A stretch of DNA of 64,000 bases from NCBI GenBank assembly GCA_949840935.1, contig CATKXX010000010.1:1-64000 (forward strand). Direction: 5' to 3'. The notes below the pieces were generated by a model. The model had not been told where the DNA came from. It made no database searches and was given only the letters and a program-made list of their open reading frames with translations. Positions 25,241-33,228 of this stretch are shown piece after piece (position 1 is the first letter of the stretch; each line of letters opens with the position of its first letter). This DNA is from an uncultured Acetatifactor sp. Its GTDB lineage: Bacteria > Bacillota > Clostridia > Lachnospirales > Lachnospiraceae. The position numbers and the translations under genes are program-made.

Positions 25241-26542
25241 CTACTCTGCGGCTGTCACCCTCACCACAGAATCCATGTCGTAAAAGCCCACCGTATTCTT
25301 GTCGGAAACTACGGTGATATTGACGGCGTCATACAGCCTGTGGTAGACCTCGAAGGTATCGCCGTCATAACCCGTAACGCCCAGGGAGATCAGATATTCC
25401 CCGCCCTGGAGGCTCATGCTCTGGGTAAATGTGATATCTTTTACCTGCCCCGGCTCCGCGCTGTCCAGATACGCCTTTTCAATCATGGAATTCGTCCCCG
25501 TAATTTCCGTACCCGTCACATTTTTGAAGGAAAAGGCAAAAATGGGCGCCGGCACATGATCCGTAAACCGGACGCGCATATGGACTGTAAACTCGCTGCC
25601 CTTGATGATGGCAGTGGTGCGCACCCCCCTGTCGTCCGTAATGTAATATTCTTCGATCAGCGCCTGCCTCGTACCATATTCCAACACATCGGGATTGACC
25701 CCGGAAGCCTTCCTTGCGGCCTCCTGCAGTTCCTCATCCCCCAGCAGGCCTCTCTCCTCCGGGTGTCCGGGAAGCTCGTACTGCCCCACCAGCACGCGCT
25801 TATACGCATCGATCATCTCCTTGGGAGATCCTTCTCCGAGAAGCTCTCCCTTGTTCAGCAGGAATACCCTGTCACAGTATTTGCTGATACTGCCAAGGTC
25901 ATGGCTGACGAAGACGATGGTCTTACCCATTTTCTTAAATTCCTCGAATTTATGGTAGCATTTCGCCTGGAAAAAGACATCCCCCACAGACAGGGCCTCG
26001 TCCACGATCAGGATCTCCGGCTCAATGTTAATGGCCACCGCAAAGGCCAGGCGCACGAACATCCCGCTGGAATAAGTCTTTACCGGCTGATATACATAAT
26101 CCCCGATATCCGCAAATTCCAGGATCTTAGGAAGCTTCTTATCGATCTCCTTCTCGGAAAAGCCCATCATGGTGCCGTTCAGATAGACATTCTCTATGCC
26201 ATTGTACTCCATGTTAAAGCCTGCACCAAGCTCCAGCAGCGCGGAGATGCGCCCCTCCACATGAACCTCCCCGGAGGTGGGGCTGAGCACCCCTGTAATG
26301 ATCTTCAGGATCGTGGATTTTCCGGAACCGTTGGTGCCTATGATCCCCACCGTCTCACCCTTTCGGATCTCCAGATTAACGCCGTTTAGAGCATAATGCA
26401 GCTTATGCACCTGCTTTCTTCCAAATCCAAAAGCCTCCTTCATGCGATCCTTGGGCTTGTCGTATAGCTTATATATTTTGACCAGCCCGCTGACCCGGAT
26501 TGCAGGACTCTCCTCCTGCCTTTTATTCCCTGTTTCTCCCAT
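25241..26542 (-). CDS. wzt: Polysaccharide ABC exporter ATPase with C-terminal recognition domain
   Basis: This is the ATP-binding subunit of a Wzm/Wzt exporter. The nucleotide-binding domain has Walker A GTNGSGKST (69-77), signature YSSGM, Walker B ILIVDEAL and switch His FVSHD. From about residue 275 a beta-sandwich domain follows, like the Wzt C-terminal domain that in E. coli O9a binds the capped end of the glycan. Its presence, and a WbdD-like gene 35 bp downstream, point to cap-dependent export. The permease gene is two genes upstream, separated by a membrane protein gene. GGAAGG precedes the ATG. Confidence 0.93.
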   Translation of the reverse strand: MGETGNKRQEESPAIRVSGLVKIYKLYDKPKDRMKEAFGFGRKQVHKLHYALNGVNLEIRKGETVGIIGTNGSGKSTILKIITGVLSPTSGEVHVEGRISALLELGAGFNMEYNGIENVYLNGTMMGFSEKEIDKKLPKILEFADIGDYVYQPVKTYSSGMFVRLAFAVAINIEPEILIVDEALSVGDVFFQAKCYHKFEEFKKMGKTIVFVSHDLGSISKYCDRVFLLNKGELLGEGSPKEMIDAYKRVLVGQYELPGHPEERGLLGDEELQEAARKASGVNPDVLEYGTRQALIEEYYITDDRGVRTTAIIKGSEFTVHMRVRFTDHVPAPIFAFSFKNVTGTEITGTNSMIEKAYLDSAEPGQVKDITFTQSMSLQGGEYLISLGVTGYDGDTFEVYHRLYDAVNITVVSDKNTVGFYDMDSVVRVTAAE

Positions 26543-26562
26543 GGCATCCTTCCATCCGCCGC

Positions 26563-28113
26563 CTAACTGTTGCCGTTTTCATTCACGCTCCGACAATAGA
26601 CAGCCTCCTTATTATACCACCTTGCAATGGCCTGATTCTCCTCTCTGCCCGCATTTTCCGACAGATCCCCTATGCGCAGGAACCAGGGCCGGAAATGATA
26701 GGCATCCACCACCACTTTGTCACCGCCGTTTTTGATCTTTTCCACTCTGGCGAGGTATTCCTTGTGATATTCATTGGCTTCTCCGGTGTGAATATAGTAG
26801 TAGGCCCCGTAAGAGGAGTAGTTTCCCGCCTGATTCTTCTCCAGGGAAAAGGCTGACAGCAGCAATACCCCTATCATCAGATAGAATCTCAGGGGATTTC
26901 TTTCCAGTCCCAGTCCCACAGCCTTTTCAACCCGCTTCCAGGCATTATGAAATCTCGGCGGATTTTGTGCTTCCTGAAGCTTTCTGCATACCCAGCCCGT
27001 CCAGTAGACGAAATTGATGATAAACAACAGCTGATACGTTATTTTCACAGCGTTTAATGTCCTGTCAAAGCCTCCGTGGCCCAGCACATAGAGGGTGGGC
27101 GTAAAGCCTGCGGCATACAGACAGAAGGACCATGCAAGGAGCAGCCCCGGATACCGAAACCGCAGCGGCCGCTTTCTGACCACATTCCGCACTACGGGCC
27201 AGGCCAGCAGCATCATGATCAGCATTGCCGGGCCGGTGAATTCCCACAGGTGGTCAAACGCCTCCTTAAAGGAAAACAGAACCGCCGCAGCCGGCGCCAT
27301 CCCGCTGCCCAAAGCCTCTCCCCGCACACTGTTTCCCGGCGCGGATGCGGATACATAGAAGCAAAAGCCATAGACCAGCAGAGAGGGAATCATCAGCAGC
27401 GCTTTTCTCCTGCGCAGGCATACCCCCAGCGCCAGAATCGACAGCCCCATCAACAGCCCCTGGAGCGCCGTCACATAATTGGCCCCGCCTGCCAGCACGG
27501 CCCCCGCCAGCGACCAGGCCGCTGAAACAGCGATGACTCCCTTCCTTCTGTCCGTCAACAGCCTGATCCAGGATGCGATCAGCAGCAGGAGAAATGAATG
27601 CATTCCCACATAGTGAACACCGCCGTTATACCAGTAGAATCCCTGCTGCGCTGATGAGATAAATTCCACCACCACGATAGTGACCACCACCTGCAGCACA
27701 ATACCGTTTATCCTGTCGCTTTTCAGCACGTTTCGCACCAGTTCCCTGGTCAACATCCATGTGGAGAAGGTAAGGATCAATATCAGGAATACGGGGCCCC
27801 AGAAATAATACTGTTCTCCCCATACCGAGGGCACCAGCGACATAAAGAAGATGGAGGAAAAGGTTCCCTGCCATGCGTACCACTGGACTCTGAGACAGTA
27901 GACAGCGCCGCTGACCGCGCTTGAAATGCTCCTGTTCACACCCAGAAAATCTTTCACAAACTGTCCGTAATTATAGTCGTCATACCACGGTATGGCATAT
28001 ATGGTCAGCCGCAGCAGAGGCACCAGCAAAAGCAGCAGGGCACACACAGCCAGCGCTGCCACAATTCTCATATCCGGTTCCCAATTCAAGATTTGTTTCA
28101 GTCGTTCCTTCAT
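26563..28113 (-). CDS. Polytopic membrane protein, GT-C-like (possibly DUF6056)
   Basis: The 516-residue protein has about 11 hydrophobic segments and a soluble extracytoplasmic C-terminus. After the first segment comes IYAIPWYDDYNYGQFV, an acidic loop where GT-C enzymes place catalytic Asp residues. The pattern resembles proteins labelled DUF6056, an assignment made from memory and not proven. The gene is inserted between wzm and wzt, with 53 and 20 bp gaps, so it is part of the export operon. It may glycosylate the exported chain at the outer face of the membrane, but no direct evidence is visible. Confidence 0.7.
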   Translation of the reverse strand: MKERLKQILNWEPDMRIVAALAVCALLLLLVPLLRLTIYAIPWYDDYNYGQFVKDFLGVNRSISSAVSGAVYCLRVQWYAWQGTFSSIFFMSLVPSVWGEQYYFWGPVFLILILTFSTWMLTRELVRNVLKSDRINGIVLQVVVTIVVVEFISSAQQGFYWYNGGVHYVGMHSFLLLLIASWIRLLTDRRKGVIAVSAAWSLAGAVLAGGANYVTALQGLLMGLSILALGVCLRRRKALLMIPSLLVYGFCFYVSASAPGNSVRGEALGSGMAPAAAVLFSFKEAFDHLWEFTGPAMLIMMLLAWPVVRNVVRKRPLRFRYPGLLLAWSFCLYAAGFTPTLYVLGHGGFDRTLNAVKITYQLLFIINFVYWTGWVCRKLQEAQNPPRFHNAWKRVEKAVGLGLERNPLRFYLMIGVLLLSAFSLEKNQAGNYSSYGAYYYIHTGEANEYHKEYLARVEKIKNGGDKVVVDAYHFRPWFLRIGDLSENAGREENQAIARWYNKEAVYCRSVNENGNS

Positions 28114-28166
28114 ATCGGATCACCTTACCTTTCTGTCTCAAACAAACCAAAGCTGTCAAATTTCTC

Positions 28167-29144
28167 TTAAAGTACATCCGCGAAATGAACCTTTAAACGC
28201 TTAAACACCAGCGCCCCGATGCCAAACAACACCACCGTCACGATCCAGAAATACATCGTGGAATAGAAATCTTCAAAAAACCACTGCTTTTCATATATCG
28301 CACTCCTGTACCCGTTTACAATATATACTAACGGATTGATCTTAAGCGCAACCACCCAGTCGCCGTCCATCTTATTGATATCCCACAGGATGGGGGTCGC
28401 CCACATCCCGATCTGCAGCGCGATATTGATGATCTGTGACAGATCCCTGAAAAACACTACGATCGCACAGGTCGAATAGCACAGGGCCAGCACAAAGATG
28501 AACATACAGGCGCTGTAGTAAAAGAGCTGCAGGGTATACACTGTGGGGAAATATCCGTAAAAGGCCGCTATCACAAGCAGCACCAGCACAAAAAAGCCAT
28601 GGATGAAGGTAGCCGCTATGATCTTGATGATCGGCAGGATGCTGATCTTAAAAACCACCTTTTTCACAAGATAATTGTACTCTGTCAGAGCGTTGGTGCC
28701 GTTGTTCAAAGCCTCGCTGAAAAAGAACCACGGCACAAGCCCCGCCGTCAGGAACAACACATAGGGCACATCATCGGCGCCCCTTCCGGGATTTCCCATA
28801 ATGATCTCAAACACCACGTAATACATGGCCACAGTGACCACGGGCTGTATCATCGCCCACACCGCTCCCATATAGGAACCCGCATAACGTTTCCTGAAAT
28901 CATTCTTTGCCAGCTTCCAGATCAGATGCCTGTTCTGGAACAGTTCCACCGGCAGCGTAGTAAATTTATCATACCCCTTCGCAAAGATCAGACAGGATAT
29001 CACAATGACTATACAGGAAATGATCTTCTTGACCAGCTCCTCCTGGGGATCTGCATGGGGATTATGATGCACCACAATGATCACTGCCATCAGAAGCATC
29101 ACCGTGGAAAAAAGGGTAATTCCCAGCTTCTTGCTTATCTTCAT
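28167..29144 (-). CDS. wzm: Polysaccharide ABC exporter permease
   Basis: This is the transmembrane subunit (ABC-2 type) that pairs with Wzt. The typical Wzm start is LPVELFQNRHLIWKLAKNDFRKRYAGSYMGAVWAMIQPVV. Six hydrophobic segments follow, and AFFFRDLSQ-like VVFFRDLSQIINIALQIGMWATPILW is the family's conserved loop and helix. Unusually, two additional hydrophobic segments (about residues 9-25 and 40-57) precede this core, so the protein is about 60 residues longer at the N-terminus than common Wzm proteins. AGAGGT lies upstream of the ATG. It is 21 bp downstream of rmlC. Confidence 0.92.
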   Translation of the reverse strand: MKISKKLGITLFSTVMLLMAVIIVVHHNPHADPQEELVKKIISCIVIVISCLIFAKGYDKFTTLPVELFQNRHLIWKLAKNDFRKRYAGSYMGAVWAMIQPVVTVAMYYVVFEIIMGNPGRGADDVPYVLFLTAGLVPWFFFSEALNNGTNALTEYNYLVKKVVFKISILPIIKIIAATFIHGFFVLVLLVIAAFYGYFPTVYTLQLFYYSACMFIFVLALCYSTCAIVVFFRDLSQIINIALQIGMWATPILWDINKMDGDWVVALKINPLVYIVNGYRSAIYEKQWFFEDFYSTMYFWIVTVVLFGIGALVFKRLKVHFADVL

Positions 29145-29165
29145 GTTAGCCGCTACCTCTTGCTC

Positions 29166-29717
29166 TTACTTTCTCAGGCTGTCAATGCCGCCCCAATTCC
29201 TGTCCCGCTCCGCCAGGATCAGCTCCATGCCCTCCGGTATGGGCCACTCTATGCCGATGGCGGGATCGTCATAACGGATCCCTCCCTCATCGTTGGGATG
29301 ATAGTAATCCGTAACCTTATAACAGAATTCCGCGTAGTCGGACAGCACCAGAAAGCCATGGGCAAAGTTTTTGGGGATAAAGAGCTGCTTCTTGTTCTCC
29401 TCCGACAGAATCACGCCGAACCACTTGCCGTAGGTGCCGGATCCCTCCCTGATATCCACCACCACGTCAAATACCTCTCCCCGGATCACGCGCACCAGCT
29501 TGTCCTGGGGAAATTCCTTCTGGAAATGCAGCCCCCTCAGCACCCCCTTCCTGGAAGCCGACTGGTTATCCTGCACAAATACCTCCGGAATCCCTGCGGC
29601 CTTAAAGTCCTCATACTGATAGGATTCAAAAAAGTAACCCCTCTCATCCCCGTGTACCTCGGGCGTGATCACCTTCAGGCCCTCAATCCCGCAAGTCTCC
29701 ACCTTAATCTTTCCCAT
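29166..29717 (-). CDS. rmlC: dTDP-4-dehydrorhamnose 3,5-epimerase
   Basis: RmlC converts dTDP-4-keto-6-deoxyglucose to the L-lyxo isomer on the way to dTDP-L-rhamnose. The 183-residue cupin shows the full set of motifs: RGYFFESYQYEDF, QDNQSASRKGVLRGLHFQ with the active-site His, VVVDIREGSGTYGKW, and FIPKNFAHGFLVLSDYAEFCYKVTDYY with the catalytic Asp/Tyr region. The ribosome site is AGGAGAGG. It is separated from rmlA by a GH25 muramidase gene, an unusual interruption of the rml set. Confidence 0.96.
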   Translation of the reverse strand: MGKIKVETCGIEGLKVITPEVHGDERGYFFESYQYEDFKAAGIPEVFVQDNQSASRKGVLRGLHFQKEFPQDKLVRVIRGEVFDVVVDIREGSGTYGKWFGVILSEENKKQLFIPKNFAHGFLVLSDYAEFCYKVTDYYHPNDEGGIRYDDPAIGIEWPIPEGMELILAERDRNWGGIDSLRK

Positions 29718-29732
29718 TGTTCTTCCTCTCCT

Positions 29733-31064
29733 TTAAAAATAGCTTATATTCATATCCACATTTCCCTCTATGCCGTCCACTGCACCCTTGGAGGTATACT
29801 GCCACATCTGGTAATGCCCCTGATAGAGCGGTGCGCTTCTGTACTCCGCCAGCCAGATGCAATAGTCCTCCAGCCTGTCCGTATGAAGATTATTATTATA
29901 CCAGTTGCGGCTGGCATATACCCCGGCATTGTACCCGGCGTTCTCTATGGTGCGGCAGAAAGCCTCGCAGACCAGCGTCCTGGTCTCGGGATCCAGCCCG
30001 TCAGCCCTTCCGTTTCCTCCCGCGCCCTCCGTATCGATGAAAATGGGATAACTGACATTGTAGCTGCGGATCAGCTCCAGCACGGCGGACGCTTCCTCCA
30101 CCGCCTCCACCTCATTGACCGCCTGGGTAAAGAAATAAATCCCTGTGGGAATACCGCTGGAAGCCGCCCCCTTCATATTCGCCTCAAAAAAGGGATCCTC
30201 CACCAGGCTTCCCGTCACAGACCCGCGGTAGCCGGCACGGATGATGGCAAATTCTATCCCTGCACCCTTCACCCTGTCCCAGTCAATCTCCTTGTTCCAC
30301 TTGGAGACATCAATGCCCAGATGAGAGTTGCCGGAGGTCGCCTGGAAGCTTTTGATCTCACTCCTGTCCGCATCCGCCGCCGCTTCCGCCACAGCCGTAT
30401 CCTCCGCTTCCGCGTCGATCTCCTCCTCCGTTTTGATCAGCAGAGATATGTCGTCAATGGCCACATACTCCACCTTATCCTTCACATGGACACGGGTCTC
30501 ATTGGCAGGAACCTTGTAGCCCGCTATGGGAAGCAGCTCTACATAGTACTCCCCGGAGTCCAGATCCCCGATATAAATGATCCCGTCCCTGTCCAGATCC
30601 TTATACTCCCCCATGTCCTTCAGCGACACATAGAAGCTCTCCCCTGTCACCGGTTTCCCCTCATTGTCCACGATCTGGATCCTGAGATCCTTCTCCACCG
30701 AAGTGACCATCAGGGACAGGCGGTTGCTCTGATCCCGGGCCGCCTCTAAAATGGGGTTTATCTCCGGGTCAAAGAAAGTCTCGTCCTCCAGGAACGCGGA
30801 CAGGCTGCTGCCGATCTGCCCCGGGGAGGCCCCTTCCCGGGAGCCTCCTTCCCCATCGTCCGGAGCAGCGCCGTCCAGATCCCCCTTTTCCCCGCTGTCT
30901 GCCAGGGGAGGCCCCTCCTGGGAAGCCTGCTCCCCGCTGTCCTGGGAGGGCCCCCTCTGAGGCCTGCCCCCACGATCCATATTATTCCACATCACCAGGG
31001 CGGAAACCAGGAGGATCATCACCAGAGAGCCCAGAATCGTCCATTTCCTCAGCCTAGAGTCCAT
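29733..31064 (-). CDS. Membrane-anchored GH25 muramidase-like protein
   Basis: The 443-residue protein has an N-terminal transmembrane anchor (about 9-26), a Gly/Asp/Glu-rich linker, and an Ig- or SpaA-like beta domain with the [20 protein letters not shown] pattern. A GH25 lysozyme domain follows (about 253-443). Catalytic acidic residues are visible in HLGIDVSKW and [13 protein letters not shown]25 enzymes cut the glycan strands of peptidoglycan, so this protein may open the wall for attachment or export of the polymer. Its start overlaps the rmlA stop by 11 bp (ATGGACTCTAG), indicating coupled translation. A related larger paralogue starts at 36138. Confidence 0.88.
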   Translation of the reverse strand: MDSRLRKWTILGSLVMILLVSALVMWNNMDRGGRPQRGPSQDSGEQASQEGPPLADSGEKGDLDGAAPDDGEGGSREGASPGQIGSSLSAFLEDETFFDPEINPILEAARDQSNRLSLMVTSVEKDLRIQIVDNEGKPVTGESFYVSLKDMGEYKDLDRDGIIYIGDLDSGEYYVELLPIAGYKVPANETRVHVKDKVEYVAIDDISLLIKTEEEIDAEAEDTAVAEAAADADRSEIKSFQATSGNSHLGIDVSKWNKEIDWDRVKGAGIEFAIIRAGYRGSVTGSLVEDPFFEANMKGAASSGIPTGIYFFTQAVNEVEAVEEASAVLELIRSYNVSYPIFIDTEGAGGNGRADGLDPETRTLVCEAFCRTIENAGYNAGVYASRNWYNNNLHTDRLEDYCIWLAEYRSAPLYQGHYQMWQYTSKGAVDGIEGNVDMNISYF

Positions 31065-31923
31065 TTGCTACCTCTACCATGTATTTCCCGTAATTCGTTT
31101 TCATCAGGGGCTCCGCCAGCTTCAGAAGCTGTTCCTTGTCAATAAATCCCCTCTTATACGCAATTTCCTCAATGCAGGAGATATACAGCCCCTGCCTCTT
31201 CTGGAATGCCGCCACAAAGTCGCAGGCATCCAGCAGGGCGTCGTGGTTCCCCGTATCCAGCCATGCAAAGCCCCTTCCCAGGGTCTCCACATGAAGCGTC
31301 CCCCTGGTGAGGTACTCATTGTTCACGCTGGTGATCTCAATCTCGCCCCTGGCAGAGGGTTTTACGTTTTTCGCGATCTCCACCACATCATTGTCATAAA
31401 AGTACAGTCCCGGCACCGCATAATTACTCCTGGGCTTTTCCGGCTTTTCCTCGATGGAAAGCGCCCTGCCGTTCTCGTCAAACTCCACCACCCCGTACTC
31501 TCTGGGGTCACGGACGTAGTACCCGAAAATGGTAGCACCCTTTTCCCTTGCCGCCACTTCCCGGAGCACCCTGGAAAAGCTCTGCCCATAGAAAATATTA
31601 TCCCCCAGCACCAGCGCCACCCTGTCATTCCCGATAAAACTCTCCCCGATCAGGAACGCGTCCGCCAGCCCCCTGGGAGACTCCTGCACCGCATAGGAAA
31701 AATCCATCCCCAGCTGATGTCCGTCCCCCAAAAGCTCCTCAAACACAGGCAGATCCCTGGGTGTGGAAATGATCAGCACTTCCCGGATTCCCGCCAGCAT
31801 CAATGTCGAGAGCGGATAATAGATCATCGGTTTGTCATATACCGGCATGATCTGCTTGGACACCGCCTTTGTGAGAGGATACAGCCTGGTTCCCGACCCG
31901 CCCGCTAATATAATACCCTTCAT
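31054..31923 (-). CDS. rmlA: Glucose-1-phosphate thymidylyltransferase
   Basis: RmlA makes dTDP-glucose from glucose-1-phosphate and dTTP. The 289-residue protein begins [33 protein letters not shown], the nucleotidyltransferase signature with the catalytic Arg and Lys. [25 protein letters not shown] and [22 protein letters not shown] are typical of the family. The product feeds RmlB and then rhamnose or, through the WecE-type aminotransferase of this locus, an amino-deoxy sugar. It lies between rmlB and the GH25 gene. A strong hairpin in the rmlB-rmlA gap may shape the transcript. Confidence 0.97.
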   Translation of the reverse strand: MKGIILAGGSGTRLYPLTKAVSKQIMPVYDKPMIYYPLSTLMLAGIREVLIISTPRDLPVFEELLGDGHQLGMDFSYAVQESPRGLADAFLIGESFIGNDRVALVLGDNIFYGQSFSRVLREVAAREKGATIFGYYVRDPREYGVVEFDENGRALSIEEKPEKPRSNYAVPGLYFYDNDVVEIAKNVKPSARGEIEITSVNNEYLTRGTLHVETLGRGFAWLDTGNHDALLDACDFVAAFQKRQGLYISCIEEIAYKRGFIDKEQLLKLAEPLMKTNYGKYMVEVANGL

Positions 31924-31969
31924 AGATTACATTCTCCTTCCCCAGTGCTTCTTTGTTCTCTGCACACTG

Positions 31970-31997
31970 AATGGGAACGACGTCCATCGTTCCCATT
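31970..31997. promoter_or_regulatory. Perfect hairpin between rmlB and rmlA
   Basis: AATGGGAACGA and TCGTTCCCATT are perfect 11-bp arms around a 6-base loop. No U-run follows on the minus-strand transcript, so it is more likely an RNA processing or stability element, or a partial attenuator, than a full terminator. A T-rich run follows only on the plus strand. Confidence 0.45.
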
Positions 31998-32011
31998 GTC
32001 CCGGTTCTTTT

Positions 32012-33094
32012 TTACTTTTCGTACATTTCCTGATAATACTTCTGGTAATCCCCGCTGGTCACATTCTTCATCCACTCCTCATGCTCAAAGAACCACTGGA
32101 TTGTCTTTCGGATGCCCTCCTTAAACATGGTTTCGGGCTCCCATCCAATCTCACTCTTAATCTTGTCAGGAGCGATGGCATACCTGCGGTCGTGGCCCTT
32201 CCTGTCCTCCACATAGGTGATCAGATTCTCCGTCACCATTGCCTTCCTGGGATCCGTATCCGGCAGCATCTCCCGGAGTGTCTCCAGGATGATATGGATG
32301 ATCTCGATATTCTGTTTCTCATTGTGTCCGCCGATATTGTACGTTTCAAACAGCCGCCCCTGCTCCTGAACCATATCGATTGCCTTCGCATGATCCTCCA
32401 CAAACAGCCAGTCCCGGACATTCTTCCCGTCCCCATAGACAGGCAGCTTCTTTCCCTGGAGGGCATTGTTGATGATCAGGGGAATCAGCTTCTCAGGGAA
32501 CTGATAAGGGCCGTAATTGTTAGAACAGTTCGTGATATTGGCAGGGAAATGATACGTATCCATATATGCCTTCACCAGCATGTCCGAGCCGGCCTTGCTG
32601 GCCGAGTAAGGGCTGTGGGGGGCATAGGGCGTAGTCTCATAGAAAAAGGCGTTATCGTCATCGGGCAGCGAGCCGTACACCTCGTCCGTGGATACGTGGA
32701 GGAATTTCTTTCCCTCCTTATAGCCTCCCCCGGGCAGCTCCCAGGCAGCCTTTGCACAGTTCAGCATCACTGCGGTTCCCAGCACATTGGTCTGCACAAA
32801 GACTTCCGGGTTTTTGATGCTTCTGTCCACATGGCTCTCCGCGGCGAAATGCACCACTCTGTCGATATCGTTCTCCCGGAAAATTTTCGCAACCGCCTCC
32901 TTGTCACAGATGTCCGCCTTCACAAAGGTATAGTTGGGCCTGTCCGCAATATCCGTCAGGTTCTCCAGATTCCCCGCGTAGGTCAGGGCATCCAGGTTAA
33001 TGATGCGTATCTCATCCCCATATTTCCGAAACATATAATGAATATAATTAGAGCCGATAAATCCCGCTCCTCCTGTTACCAGATAGGTTCTCAT
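32012..33094 (-). CDS. rmlB: dTDP-glucose 4,6-dehydratase
   Basis: RmlB forms dTDP-4-keto-6-deoxyglucose, the shared precursor of rhamnose and 4-amino-4,6-dideoxy sugars. It is an extended short-chain dehydrogenase of normal length (360 residues). The NAD site is TGGAGFIGSNYIHYM, HFAAESHVDRSI is the conserved active-site strand, HVSTDEVYGSLP gives the Thr-Asp-Glu, and YSASKAGSDMLV gives the Tyr-x-x-x-Lys pair. AGGAAGGAGAG lies upstream of the ATG. The gap to the GH25 gene upstream (134 bp) shows no clear promoter or terminator. Confidence 0.97.
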   Translation of the reverse strand: MRTYLVTGGAGFIGSNYIHYMFRKYGDEIRIINLDALTYAGNLENLTDIADRPNYTFVKADICDKEAVAKIFRENDIDRVVHFAAESHVDRSIKNPEVFVQTNVLGTAVMLNCAKAAWELPGGGYKEGKKFLHVSTDEVYGSLPDDDNAFFYETTPYAPHSPYSASKAGSDMLVKAYMDTYHFPANITNCSNNYGPYQFPEKLIPLIINNALQGKKLPVYGDGKNVRDWLFVEDHAKAIDMVQEQGRLFETYNIGGHNEKQNIEIIHIILETLREMLPDTDPRKAMVTENLITYVEDRKGHDRRYAIAPDKIKSEIGWEPETMFKEGIRKTIQWFFEHEEWMKNVTSGDYQKYYQEMYEK

Positions 33095-33228
33095 ATCCTC
33101 TCTCCTTCCTTATTCTGCAGCCGTCGGGGCCCGCGATCATAATCCGCCTGTGTCCTCTGGGCTGCATGGCCCGGACAGTATTATTTTACCATACCGCGGC
33201 CCCTGGTGGCTACCTGTTTTTTATCCAC

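Noticed and set aside
28599-30749. 716-residue plus-strand ORF opposite wzm, rmlC and the GH25 gene
   Set aside because: It is a shadow of three well-supported minus-strand genes. Its composition is His/Arg/Leu rich without motifs.
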